Source of the DNA: JAJEAD01 sp964420925
Lineage (GTDB): Bacteria > Pseudomonadota > Gammaproteobacteria > HK1
Assembly (NCBI GenBank): GCA_964420925.1
Contig: CAYQVB010000102.1
Location: 10,256 to 74,255, forward strand
Reading direction: 5' to 3'
Length of the DNA: 64,000 nt
Shown here: positions 9,031 through 17,081 of the stretch, piece by piece
Layout: each line of letters opens with the position of its first letter
Numbering within the stretch: the stretch's first letter is position 1
The notes under the pieces: generated by a model
Databases searched by the model: none
What the model saw: the letters and a program-made list of their open reading frames with translations, nothing else
Told to the model about the DNA's origin: nothing
Program-made: the position numbers and the translations under genes

Positions 9031-9993
9031 TCAGCGAAGACCTTCGACCACCCCCGCCAGTTGTTCGATACCACGCACGCCCGGGGGGTCGATCAGGCTG
9101 AGGGTGAGGAGGTCCGTGCCTATCGCTTCGAAGCTTCTGGCGAACTCGATCAGCTCGTCCACGCTTCCCGCGCGGGCTTCCCGGGTCATGCCCTCCTGCA
9201 CGAATCGGGCGATGCCGTTTTCGTCGGCGAGCGTGCCTCCAGGATCGAGCGCTACGGTCACCGCCGCGCCTCGCTGCAGGGTTCCGCGGTCGCGACCGGC
9301 CGAGCGGCAGGCCGCGTCGAGGGCGTCGAAGCACTTCGCCACCGTGTCCGGGTCGAGGTGGAAGTCGGCGTCGTAGATGTCCGCATACGTTGCCGCAAGG
9401 CGCAACATCCGGGGCCTCTGGGCACCGATCAGAATCGGCGGCCCCTCCGGGCGCGGTCCGCGCGGCGTCAACTCGCAGTCGCGGGCCGTGTAGAAACGTC
9501 CCTCGAAGTCCACATGACCCTTTCGAAGCAGGGCGGAGATGATCTGCAGCGCCTCCTCCAGCCGCCCCACCCGCCGGTCGAAGGGAAAGCCGAACGCGCG
9601 ATACTCCGGCTCGTGCCAGCCGGCGCCGATACCCAGCACGAAACGGCCGGCGCTGACCTCATCCAGCGTGACCGCCATCTTCGCGAGCAGGGCCGGATTG
9701 CGGAAGCCGTTGCAGGCGACGAAGGGACCCAACTCGATGCGCTGCGTCGCTTCCGCGAGAGCGGCGAGCACCGTCCAGGCCTCCCAGATCCCGCGGGTCT
9801 CCCCGGTCGCCATCTCCACCTGCACGTCGGCGTCCGGAGGCGATTTGCGGAAGAGCAGGTGGTCGGGCACGAACAGTACGTCGAAGCCGATCCCCTCGGC
9901 CGCCTGCGCCATTTCCCGGAGTTCGGGCCAGCGCGCGGTCCGGCCGTCTGCCAGCACTCCCGCGCCTATCTGTAGCATCAATCCCAGCTTCAT
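9031..9993 (-). CDS. LLM-class (luciferase-like) flavin-dependent oxidoreductase, copy 1
   Basis: 320 aa from the ATG at 9991-9993, with GGGAG 6 nt upstream; the in-frame extension to 10056 has no ribosome site. It is a single TIM-barrel luciferase-like domain: LGLMLQIGAG at the start, GFDVLFVPDHLLFR, then VLGIGAGWHEPEYRAFGFPF, a signature of the F420/FMN-dependent group. It would oxidise or reduce an unknown substrate with reduced flavin or F420. It is a near copy of the gene at 10298-11260, offset by 1267 bp. Confidence 0.88.
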   Translation of the reverse strand: MKLGLMLQIGAGVLADGRTARWPELREMAQAAEGIGFDVLFVPDHLLFRKSPPDADVQVEMATGETRGIWEAWTVLAALAEATQRIELGPFVACNGFRNPALLAKMAVTLDEVSAGRFVLGIGAGWHEPEYRAFGFPFDRRVGRLEEALQIISALLRKGHVDFEGRFYTARDCELTPRGPRPEGPPILIGAQRPRMLRLAATYADIYDADFHLDPDTVAKCFDALDAACRSAGRDRGTLQRGAAVTVALDPGGTLADENGIARFVQEGMTREARAGSVDELIEFARSFEAIGTDLLTLSLIDPPGVRGIEQLAGVVEGLR

Positions 9994-10104
9994 TGCCGCT
10001 CCCTTCCCTCCAGGCTTCGCGCCGGCGGCGGCGCCCCGGGGCTCCGATTTTGGCATTCAACCTGCGGGGGAGGGAACGTGTGCCGGCGCGGCTGCGTCAC
10101 CCTA

Positions 10105-10284
10105 TCAGGCTCGGTTGCCAGCCGAGCGCGGTGCCTCGATGTCGTCGACGCTTTCCGACGTGGTTTTGGCTTTCTGCGGGAGGACGAGCTTTGCGCCATC
10201 GAACCATGCCACGTCCGTCGCCGGAAGCTCGGAGGTGTCGATGTCGTCGTCGGAAATCGCTGCGATTTCAGTGAATCGCTTCTT
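10105..10284 (-). pseudogene. BrnA-like antitoxin relic between the duplicated LLM genes
   Basis: Read on the minus strand, 59 codons from 10284 to the TGA at 10105-10107 give KKRFTEIAAISDDDIDTSEL, then PATDVAWFDGAKLVLPQKAK and a divergent tail. The pattern KKRF-x-E-I followed by DDDIDTSELP resembles the N-terminus of BrnA-type antitoxins of type II systems. No ATG, GTG or TTG start is present in frame: the expected initiator codon before KKR reads CAC. The C-terminal DNA-binding part is absent and no BrnT-like toxin adjoins it. It is most likely a remnant. The rest of 9994-10297 holds the duplicated LLM upstream segment. Confidence 0.45.
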
Positions 10285-10297
10285 GTGAGACAGGCAT

Positions 10298-11260
10298 TCA
10301 GCGCAGACCTTCGACCACCGGTGCCAGCGCTTCGATGCCGCTCGCCCCCGGGGGGTCGGCCAAGCTGAGGGTGAGGAGCTCCGTGCCTATCGCCTCGAAG
10401 CTTCGGGCGAACTCGATCAGATCGTCCACGCTTCCTGCGCGAGCCTCCTGGGTCATGCCGTCCTGCACGAATTGGGCAATCCCGTTGGCGTCGGCGAGCG
10501 TGCCCTCGGCATCGAGCGCCACTATCGCCCCTGCGCCTCGCTTAAGCGTTCCACGGTCTCGACCGGCCGAGCGGCAGGCGGCGTCGATGGATTCGAAGCA
10601 CTTCGTCACTGTCTCCGGGCCGAGGTGGAAGTCGGCGTCGTAGATGTCCGCGTAGGTTGCCGCGAGCCGCAACATCCGGGGCCTCTGGCCTCCGACCAGG
10701 ATCGGCGGTCCCTCCGGGCGTGGTCCGCGGGGCGTGATCTCGCAATCGCGGGCGGAGTAGAAGTGCCCCTGAAAGTCCACATGCCCCTTTCGGAGCAGGG
10801 CGGAGACAATCTGCAGTGCTTCTTCCAGCCGCCCCACCTTCCGGTCGAAAGGGAGGCCGAATGCGTAATACTCTGGCTCGTGCCAGCCCGCGCCGATGCC
10901 CAGCACGAGACGGCCTGCGCTCACCTCGTCCAGGGTGATCGCCATCTTCGCGAGCAGGGCCGGGTTGCGGAAGCTGTTGCAGGCCACGAGGGGGCCCAGC
11001 TCGATGCGCTGCGTCGTCTCCGCGAGCGCGGCGAGCACCGTCCAGGCCTCCCAGGTTCCACTGGTCTCCCCGGCCGGCATCTCCACCAGGATGGTGTTGT
11101 CCGAAGGCGATTTGCGATAGAGCAGATGGTCGGGCACGAAGAGCACGTCGAATCCGATCCCCTCGGCCACCTGTGCCATCTCCCGGATGTCGGACCAGCG
11201 CGGGGTTCGGCCGTCCGCCAGTCCCCCCGTGCCCACCTGCAGCATCAATCCCAGCTTCAT
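10298..11260 (-). CDS. LLM-class (luciferase-like) flavin-dependent oxidoreductase, copy 2
   Basis: 320 aa from the ATG at 11258-11260. It is the paralog of 9031-9993: same length, same GIGAGWHEPEY signature, same FDVLFVPDHLLYRKSP loop. Differences cluster in the 70-90 region (SDNTILVEMPAGE against PDADVQVEMATGE), which in this fold lies near the substrate pocket, so the two copies may differ in specificity. Read on the minus strand, this copy precedes copy 1. The 321 nt upstream of it (11261-11581) contain the duplicated upstream segment and then the toxin-antitoxin promoter. Confidence 0.88.
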   Translation of the reverse strand: MKLGLMLQVGTGGLADGRTPRWSDIREMAQVAEGIGFDVLFVPDHLLYRKSPSDNTILVEMPAGETSGTWEAWTVLAALAETTQRIELGPLVACNSFRNPALLAKMAITLDEVSAGRLVLGIGAGWHEPEYYAFGLPFDRKVGRLEEALQIVSALLRKGHVDFQGHFYSARDCEITPRGPRPEGPPILVGGQRPRMLRLAATYADIYDADFHLGPETVTKCFESIDAACRSAGRDRGTLKRGAGAIVALDAEGTLADANGIAQFVQDGMTQEARAGSVDDLIEFARSFEAIGTELLTLSLADPPGASGIEALAPVVEGLR

Positions 11261-11532
11261 GGCCGCCCCCCTTGCTTCGGGCTTCGCACCGGAGACGCCG
11301 CTCCGGCGACCTGATTGTGGCATTCACCCCGCCGGGGAGGAAATGCGTGCGGTCTTGGCGGTCCGTTCCGGGCCGAGTTCGCGCGAATGCGGCAGGGGGC
11401 CGGGCTCTCGCTCTTGAGCCCATCGTGTCACCCTCGAACTCATCGGTAGCGTCCGGTCATCAATGAGAATTCGCTTTCATCCAGTTTTCTGCACATGCCC
11501 GCATCGTCTGGAGTGCCAGCGTACCCTGTGTG

Positions 11533-11559
11533 TTGACATTGTGCGCAACGTATGCACAA
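11533..11559 (+). promoter_or_regulatory. Candidate -35 box and palindromic operator of the toxin-antitoxin operon
   Basis: A consensus TTGACA lies at 11533-11538. An imperfect palindrome directly follows it, TTGTGCGCA-ACG-TATGCACAA (11539-11559), with 7 of 9 arm positions matching. No clear -10 box was seen at 16-18 nt spacing. Its position just ahead of a DUF1778 antitoxin, whose N-terminal ribbon-helix-helix normally binds such a palindrome, suggests autoregulation. It also argues against using the ATG at 11552, which lies inside the palindrome. Confidence 0.45.
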
Positions 11560-11581
11560 CATCAATACACGGGCTGCCACC

Positions 11582-11878
11582 ATGAGACTCGATATGGCCA
11601 CCCTCGAACGCGCTTCTTCCACGGAAACGATCAATCTGCGCGCATCGGCGGAGCAGAAGGCGCTAATTGATCGTGCGGCCCGACGTCTCGGCAAGTCGCG
11701 TACCGAGTTCGTGCTCGACACGATGCGCGAGGCGGCCGAGAACGTGTTGCTCGATCAGCGCCTGTTCAGCCTCGACGAGGCAACGTTCTCCGCTTTCGAA
11801 GCCATGCTCGATGCTCCGCTCGAGGCAGGCGGCGCCCTGCGCCGGACGCTGTCGGCGTCTGCGCCCTGGGACCGTTGA
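11582..11878 (+). CDS. DUF1778 (TacA-like) ribbon-helix-helix antitoxin
   Basis: 98 aa from ATG 11582. An ATG at 11552 lies inside the promoter palindrome, and one at 11594 is also possible; none has a strong ribosome site. The core ETINLRASAEQKALIDRAAR, followed by LGKSRTEFVLDTMREAAENV, is the DUF1778 ribbon-helix-helix signature. The C-terminal tail rich in LDEATFSAFEAMLDAP is the segment that in TacA-type antitoxins wraps the partner acetyltransferase. Its stop is 10 nt before the GNAT toxin start. It should neutralise the toxin and repress the operon. Confidence 0.88.
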   Translation: MRLDMATLERASSTETINLRASAEQKALIDRAARRLGKSRTEFVLDTMREAAENVLLDQRLFSLDEATFSAFEAMLDAPLEAGGALRRTLSASAPWDR

Positions 11879-11888
11879 GCGCACCGGC

Positions 11889-12389
11889 ATGTCGCTGGCG
11901 GCGCCGCAGCCGATCGGAGCCGATCATGATCTGACCAGCTTCGACAGTGGCCAGCCGACGCTCGACGCGTGGTTGGCATCGCGCGCTCTGAGGAACGAAC
12001 GAGGAGGTGGCTCGCGCACCTATGTTGTCTGCGAGAAGGACAGGGTCGTTGCCTACTACTGTCTTGCGACGGGCTCCGTCGTGCATGGAGCGGCGCCGGG
12101 CAACATCCGTCGTAACATGCCGGACCCGATCCCGGTCATGCTCATGGGCCGTCTCGCGGTTGACCGGTCTCATCAGGGCCGGGGAGTCGCCCGTGCCCTC
12201 GTGCGAGACGCCATTCTCCGCACCTTGAACGCCGCCGAGATCGCCGGGATAAGGGCGCTGTTAGTGCATGCTCTTGATGACACCGCCGCGGCGTTCTATC
12301 GACACTTGGGATTTGTGGACTCACCGGTCGATCCCCTGGTATTGCTGTTGCCCTTGGCGAGCGCCCGCAAAGCACTCGACCTCCCGTAG
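11889..12389 (+). CDS. GNAT toxin of a TacAT-type toxin-antitoxin pair
   Basis: 166 aa from ATG 11889. The short N-terminus FDSGQPTLDAWLASRALRNE and the core GRLAVDRSHQGRGVARALVRDA (acetyl-CoA loop QGRGVA) are typical of DUF1778-associated GNAT toxins, which acetylate the amino group of charged tRNAs and block translation. The conserved Tyr near the C-terminus lies in AAAFYRHLGFVDS. Order antitoxin-toxin with a 10-nt gap is the usual arrangement. The toxin frame looks intact, so the pair may be functional. Confidence 0.88.
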   Translation: MSLAAPQPIGADHDLTSFDSGQPTLDAWLASRALRNERGGGSRTYVVCEKDRVVAYYCLATGSVVHGAAPGNIRRNMPDPIPVMLMGRLAVDRSHQGRGVARALVRDAILRTLNAAEIAGIRALLVHALDDTAAAFYRHLGFVDSPVDPLVLLLPLASARKALDLP

Positions 12390-12458
12390 CCCGTCCGACG
12401 CGGAGCTCGGCTCCACCGAGTTGCCGCGCACCTTGCGGGTATGAGCATTCCAGCACAG

Positions 12459-12476
12459 GAATCGGTGAGATATTGC
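12459..12476. repeat. Solo copy of the MITE terminal sequence seen near nirK
   Basis: GAATCGGTGAGATATTGC here is nearly the same as the inverted ends of the element at 50453-50634 (AAATCGGTGAGATATTGCGG). Only one arm was found; no inverted partner is visible nearby. It abuts the 3' end of the acyl-CoA dehydrogenase gene. Confidence 0.6.
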
Positions 12477-12478
12477 CG

Positions 12479-13552
12479 TTAGTCGGCGCTCAGATCCGCC
12501 CAGAGCCGGTCCGCCCCCGCGGCTGCCACTCGTCGGCCGAGTTCGTCCGCCCACTGTGCCTCGGGTCCGAAGTCGTCGCGCCACGACCACAGGCGGCGGG
12601 TGCATTGCTGCAGGCTGTATTCGCGGGTGAAGCCGATCGCGCCGTGAACCTGGTGGGCGATCGCGGCGCCGCTGCCCGCCGCCTCCCCGGCCCGGATCTT
12701 GGCCGCCGCCACCGCGCGAAAGGCGCGCTCGTCGCCGGCGCCGAAGCGCGCAATGGCCAAGGCCGCGGCATCCGCCGCCGCGCCGGCCGCCGCCGCCTCG
12801 CCCGCGAGGACCGCCAGGTTGTGCTGCACCGCCTGGAACTTGGCGATGGGGCGGCCGAACTGGCTTCGCTCGCCCGCGTAGCGGAGCGACAGCTCGAGGG
12901 CGGCCTCCAGGGCGCCGGCGATCTGCTGGGCGCGCAATGTGGCGCCCATTCGGCGCTGAGCGAGATCGAATCCCGCGGGCAGATCCGCTATCACGTCCGG
13001 AATCAGGTCGTCGAGGGAAACGTCGTCCTGGGGCTCTCCGGCGAGGCTCGCGCCGCGCCCGATGCGGTCGCGGTGCCGGTCCGCGTCGAGCTCGAGCATC
13101 GCCATCGCCACGCAGTCACCCCTCCGGGCGACCAGGACGAGCGCCCTCGCATCGGAGGCGAAGGGAACCCTTCGCAGCGCTCCGGACAGCCGGCCCCTCG
13201 AATCGAGCGCGGGCGCGTCGTCGGCGCGGGTGGGCGCGACGCTCAAGGGCCCGGGCGGCGCGTCCACCCCGGCCTGTGACAGGGTCCACCCCGCGAGCAA
13301 GGTCTCCGCGAGCGGCACCGGGGCGGCGTAGCGGGCGGCGACCCGCACGATTCCGAAGCCCTCCGCGAGGCTCGCACCGGCCCCGCCGCGCGTCTCGGGC
13401 ACCCACGCGAGCGGCAGGCCGGCCGCCTCCAGGGTGTCCCACAGCTCTTTCGGCCACTCTCCCTGCTCCGCACGCGCCACCACCTCGGGCGTGCAATGCT
13501 CCTCGAGCATCCGCGTGAGGGTCTCGACCAGCAGGGGGTCGGCAGCGCTCAC
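12479..13552 (-). CDS. Acyl-CoA dehydrogenase family protein (short, second subunit type)
   Basis: 357 aa from the GTG at 13550-13552, overlapping the stop of the upstream hydratase gene by 4 nt (GTGA), so the two are translationally coupled. The C-terminal domain is clear: LRYAGERSQFGRPIAKFQAV and HGAIGFTREYSLQQCTRRLW, the FAD/dimer-interface motifs of the fold. The N-terminal half is divergent and rich in Ala, and the middle beta domain is shortened. Together with the longer homolog at 15915-17081 it resembles the paired subunits of heteromeric FadE dehydrogenases acting on branched or ring-bearing acyl-CoAs. That pairing is inference. Confidence 0.85.
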   Translation of the reverse strand: MSAADPLLVETLTRMLEEHCTPEVVARAEQGEWPKELWDTLEAAGLPLAWVPETRGGAGASLAEGFGIVRVAARYAAPVPLAETLLAGWTLSQAGVDAPPGPLSVAPTRADDAPALDSRGRLSGALRRVPFASDARALVLVARRGDCVAMAMLELDADRHRDRIGRGASLAGEPQDDVSLDDLIPDVIADLPAGFDLAQRRMGATLRAQQIAGALEAALELSLRYAGERSQFGRPIAKFQAVQHNLAVLAGEAAAAGAAADAAALAIARFGAGDERAFRAVAAAKIRAGEAAGSGAAIAHQVHGAIGFTREYSLQQCTRRLWSWRDDFGPEAQWADELGRRVAAAGADRLWADLSAD

Positions 13553-14337
13553 CGGCCGGTGAACCTCGGCCGGCGACGCTCGCTCATCGCCTTCACGCCC
13601 TCCGCGAAGTCTTCAGTGCGGCGCAGGCGGCTCTGCTCGGCGAGCTCATGGTCGGTAGCCCGGGCGATCTCCTCGGCGAGGCCGGCACGCTGGGTGGCCC
13701 GGATCGCCTGCACCGCGAGCGGGGCCGACTGCGCGATCTCGCCCGCGAGCTCCCGTGCCCGTTCGCGCACCCGCTCGCGCGGCACCAGCTCCTCGGCGAG
13801 ACCGAGCCGGTGCGCCTCCGTTCCGTTCACCCGACGGCCGGTGAGCAGAAGCAGCTCGGCCTGCGCCGCGCCGATGAGCCTCGGCAGGGTCACCGACAGG
13901 CCGAAGCCCTGGTGAAAGCCGAGTCGCGAGAAGTTCGCCGAGAAGCGTGCCTCCTCGCAGGTGACGCGGAAGTCGGCGGACAGGGCGAGGCCGAGACCGC
14001 CGCCGACCGCCGCCCCTTGCACTGCCGCCACCACGGGCTTGCCGGCACGAAAGAGGCGCACCGCCTCGACGTAGAGGTTTCCGGCCTGCGACTCGAGCCG
14101 CTCTTCGGACCAGGTCTCGCGCGCCTGCAGGTTCGCACCAGCGCAGAAGTGCTTGCCTTCCGAGCACAGCACGATGGCGCGGCAGCGCGGATCGCCGTCC
14201 AGGGACTCGTACGCATCGGCGAGCGCCCGCATCAACCAGAAGTCGAAGAAGTTGTTGGGGGGCCGGTGGATCTCGACCGTCGCCACGTGTGCGTCGACGG
14301 AGACCGAGATGTCGCCCGCGGCGGCGTTGTCGCTCAT
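13549..14337 (-). CDS. Enoyl-CoA hydratase/isomerase (crotonase) family protein
   Basis: 262 aa from the ATG at 14335-14337. The oxyanion-hole segments are visible: KHFCAGANLQA near residue 63 and GAAVGGGLGLALSADFRV near 105. The usual catalytic Glu region reads SRLGFHQGFGLSVTLPRLIG, where one of the typical glutamates is replaced, so it may be an isomerase or a non-standard hydratase. It lies second from the 3' end of a four-gene acyl-CoA operon and overlaps the downstream dehydrogenase by 4 nt. Confidence 0.88.
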   Translation of the reverse strand: MSDNAAAGDISVSVDAHVATVEIHRPPNNFFDFWLMRALADAYESLDGDPRCRAIVLCSEGKHFCAGANLQARETWSEERLESQAGNLYVEAVRLFRAGKPVVAAVQGAAVGGGLGLALSADFRVTCEEARFSANFSRLGFHQGFGLSVTLPRLIGAAQAELLLLTGRRVNGTEAHRLGLAEELVPRERVRERARELAGEIAQSAPLAVQAIRATQRAGLAEEIARATDHELAEQSRLRRTEDFAEGVKAMSERRRPRFTGR

Positions 14338-14441
14338 CGATGGGGTCTCGGTTCGGGCTCGGGCATCGGGGAGGATTGCGGGATCTTACGCTCGACGGCG
14401 AGCGCATCGACGATGCTCACTCCCTCTCCGCGTGCGCAGGT

Positions 14442-15866
14442 TCAAAGCGGCGTCTCCGGCAGCGAATCGAGGAACTCCCGGTATTCCACGAGCGCCGCGA
14501 GCGCGTTGGCCGCGTCGTGCCCGCTCGCGAAGCAGGGGAAGTTCGCGGCCGCGAGCGCGCGTACCGCTTCCGGATTCGCCCGCGTATAGGCGCTGAACAG
14601 GATGGGCTTGTCGCACGTCGCTCCGAGACGTTTCAGTGCGTCGAGATCGGAGGTGATGAGATCGGAGTGGACCATCGAGCAGGTCACGATCACCGCATCG
14701 ACCGCATCCGATGCCGCGAGCACTTCGAGAGGACTTGCGTAGCCGCGCTCGAAGAGACCCTGGGCGGTGAGGTCGACGGGGTTGGCGGTCGAGGCGTAGC
14801 CCGGCAGGTGCTCGCCGAGGCGCGCGCGGGTGGCGTCGTCTATCGGGCCAACCTCGAGCCCCGCGTCCACGCAGGCGTCGGCGGCCCAGATCCCCGCTCC
14901 GCCCGATGCGGTGAGCACCGCGGTGCGCCGCCCGCGCGGCAAGCGCTCGTGGAAGTACGACAATGCGGCGGCGGCATCCAGCATTCGGTCCGCGTCCGGG
15001 AAGCAGAGCACCCCGTGGGCCCGGAACATGGTTTCGTAGGCGGAGTGGGATCCGGTGATCGAGGCGGTATGTGAAAGTGCGGCGCGGGCCGCCGCGTCGG
15101 AGCGGCCGACCTTGGTCGCGATGAGCGGCTTTCTCGCGCGCGCCGCACGCGCTGCGATCGGCACGAAGCGTTCCGCATTCCTGAAGCCCTCGACGAACAT
15201 CATCACCACTCCGGTTGCGGCATCCGAGATCAGGTGCTCCAGCACGTCGAGGGTGGACAGCCCCGCCTCGTTGCCAGTGCTCACCACGTAGCTGAAGGGC
15301 AGGCCGCGCGGATGGCCACGGTCGTAGAACGAGAAGCCGATGCCGCCGCTCTGGGAGATCACTCCGATGCCGCGGGCGCGCTCTCCCGGCGGAGAGGGGG
15401 GATCGCCGTCAGTCAACACGGGGCTGAAGCTCGCGTGCAGCGGCAGGGCGGCATTGAGAAAGCCCTCGCCGTTGGGACCGAGCAGCGCCAGGTCGTAGCG
15501 CTCGGCGAGCGCGGTGATCCGCGCCTGGCGGGCGCGTCCCTCCACGCCGCGCTCTTCGGCGAAGCCGGAGCTGACGATCACCGCCGCGCGCGTGCCTCGC
15601 TCGCCGCACGCCTCGAGCACGTCCCCGACGTAGCGGGCGGGCACCGTGATGATCGCGAGGTCCACCGCTTCCGGCAGGTCCGCGACGCGGCGGTAGCAGG
15701 CGAGGCCCCGAATCTCGCGGTGGCTCCGGCTGATCGCGTACACCGTGCCGGGATAGCCGCTGTCGAGCACCGCGCTGACCATCCGTCCGCGGATGCGGTG
15801 CGGGTCCGGCGAGGCGCCGACCAGCGCGATGGAGCGCGGCGAGAACAACGCGTCCAGATCGGGCAT
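14442..15866 (-). CDS. NDP-forming acyl-CoA synthetase, alpha (CoA-binding/ligase) half
   Basis: 474 aa from the ATG at 15864-15866. The N-terminal CoA-binding Rossmann domain begins LFSPRSIALVGASPDPHRIRG. The succinyl-CoA-ligase-like part follows with GVISQSGGIGFSFYD, and the phosphohistidine region is ALSHTASITGS. No ATP-grasp beta domain is fused and none is encoded next to it, so a beta subunit elsewhere would be needed for full ADP-forming acyl-CoA synthetase activity. Its place between an acyl-CoA dehydrogenase and a hydratase suggests activation of, or phosphate recovery from, an acyl-CoA in the same pathway. Confidence 0.85.
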   Translation of the reverse strand: MPDLDALFSPRSIALVGASPDPHRIRGRMVSAVLDSGYPGTVYAISRSHREIRGLACYRRVADLPEAVDLAIITVPARYVGDVLEACGERGTRAAVIVSSGFAEERGVEGRARQARITALAERYDLALLGPNGEGFLNAALPLHASFSPVLTDGDPPSPPGERARGIGVISQSGGIGFSFYDRGHPRGLPFSYVVSTGNEAGLSTLDVLEHLISDAATGVVMMFVEGFRNAERFVPIAARAARARKPLIATKVGRSDAAARAALSHTASITGSHSAYETMFRAHGVLCFPDADRMLDAAAALSYFHERLPRGRRTAVLTASGGAGIWAADACVDAGLEVGPIDDATRARLGEHLPGYASTANPVDLTAQGLFERGYASPLEVLAASDAVDAVIVTCSMVHSDLITSDLDALKRLGATCDKPILFSAYTRANPEAVRALAAANFPCFASGHDAANALAALVEYREFLDSLPETPL

Positions 15867-15914
15867 GCCGGGTTCCGAGGCGGGTTGCGCCGGCCGCGAT
15901 CGCTCGCCGGCGGA

Positions 15915-17081
15915 TCAGCGCAGGCCGAGGCCGCGCGCGATGATGCCGCGCAGGATCTCGCGGGTGCCGCCCTGGATCGTGAGCTTGGGCGCGAGCAGGG
16001 TGCTCATGCGCAGCACCTCCTCCAGGCGCCCGCGATTGCCGGGGTCCGCATCGACGAGCGGCGCGAGGTCCCGCACGATGTTCGGCACCGCCTGGGCCCA
16101 GTTGGTGCCGAGGTCCTTGACCACCGCAGCCTGCACTTCCGGCGACCGGCCCGCCTGCAGCATGCCCGCCACGGACAGCGACAGGTGACGCAGGGTCGAG
16201 AGCTGCGCCACCAGTCGGCCGATGCCCTGCGCCTGCCGCTCGCCCGGGTCGGCGCCGACGCTGCGCACCAGCTCGTAGAGCACCGGGAAGTTGTCGAGGA
16301 AGCGCTCCGGCCCGCTGCGCTCGTGGGCGAGCTCTCCGGTCACCTGCTTCCACCCCATATTGAGCTCCCCGAGCAGGTGGTGCTCGGGGATCACCGCATC
16401 GTCGAAGACCACCTCGTTGAAGTCGTGGTGCCCTGTCATGTTGATGATCGGGTTCACGGTGATGCCGGGGGTGTTCATCGGCACCAGGAACTGGCTCAAC
16501 CCGTGGCGCCGGTCCCGCTCGGTGGGCGCGGCGGTGCGCATCAGCGCGATCATGAAGTGGGAACGGTGGGCGTTGCTGGTCCACACCTTGCGTCCGTTGA
16601 GCCGCCACCCGTCCCCGACCCGCTCGGCCCGGCTGCGCAGCGAGAAGAGATCCGAACCCGAGTCCGGCTCGCTCATGCCGATGCAGAAGTAGCATTCGCC
16701 GGCCGCGATACGGGGCAGGACGTCGCGGCGGATCGACTCCTCCGCGTGCTGCAGCAGCACCGGGCCGCTCTGGCGATCCGCCACCCAGTGCGCCCAGACC
16801 GGCGCGCTCACCGCGAGCAGTTCCTCGGTGACCACGTAACGTTCGAGGAAGGAGCGCTCTCCGCCCCCGTAGCGCGACGGCCAGGTCATCCCGATGAAGC
16901 CGGCCGCCCCGCAACGCCGGCTGAACTCCGGCGCGTGTCGGGCCGAAAATCCGCCGCCCGCGTAGGGCACGAAGCTTCCCGCCTCCACCTCGAGATCGAT
17001 GAACTCGCGCACCCGCGCGCGCATCGCCTCCACCTCGGGCGGCAGCTCCACCGGATCGAATCGCAGCGCCGGCTCAGTCAT
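15915..17081 (-). CDS. Acyl-CoA dehydrogenase
   Basis: 388 aa from the ATG at 17079-17081, with GAGGG 6 nt upstream. Family motifs in order: GFIGMTWPSRYGGGERSFLE (about 60-80), CIGMSEPDSGSDLFSLRSRA (FAD/substrate loop) and the C-terminal LTIQGGTREILRGIIARGLG. The last carries GGT where medium-chain enzymes have the catalytic Glu in YEGT, a substitution common among FadE-like proteins. It is first in the operon that runs through the CoA synthetase half, crotonase and short dehydrogenase, and would introduce the alpha-beta double bond with electrons passing to ETF. Confidence 0.9.
   Translation of the reverse strand: MTEPALRFDPVELPPEVEAMRARVREFIDLEVEAGSFVPYAGGGFSARHAPEFSRRCGAAGFIGMTWPSRYGGGERSFLERYVVTEELLAVSAPVWAHWVADRQSGPVLLQHAEESIRRDVLPRIAAGECYFCIGMSEPDSGSDLFSLRSRAERVGDGWRLNGRKVWTSNAHRSHFMIALMRTAAPTERDRRHGLSQFLVPMNTPGITVNPIINMTGHHDFNEVVFDDAVIPEHHLLGELNMGWKQVTGELAHERSGPERFLDNFPVLYELVRSVGADPGERQAQGIGRLVAQLSTLRHLSLSVAGMLQAGRSPEVQAAVVKDLGTNWAQAVPNIVRDLAPLVDADPGNRGRLEEVLRMSTLLAPKLTIQGGTREILRGIIARGLGLR

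Larger units (their letters stand above)
9031..11347. repeat. Tandem duplication of an LLM gene with its upstream region (offset 1267 bp)
   Basis: The coding regions 9031-9993 and 10298-11260 have the same length and a constant 1267-bp offset. Similarity continues about 85 bp upstream of each start codon: both copies have a CTTCG..GCCGGCG-like stretch, then GGCATTCA and a GGGGAGG motif. The spacer 10081-10297 has no counterpart upstream of copy 2, so it was inserted or retained separately. Confidence 0.8.
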
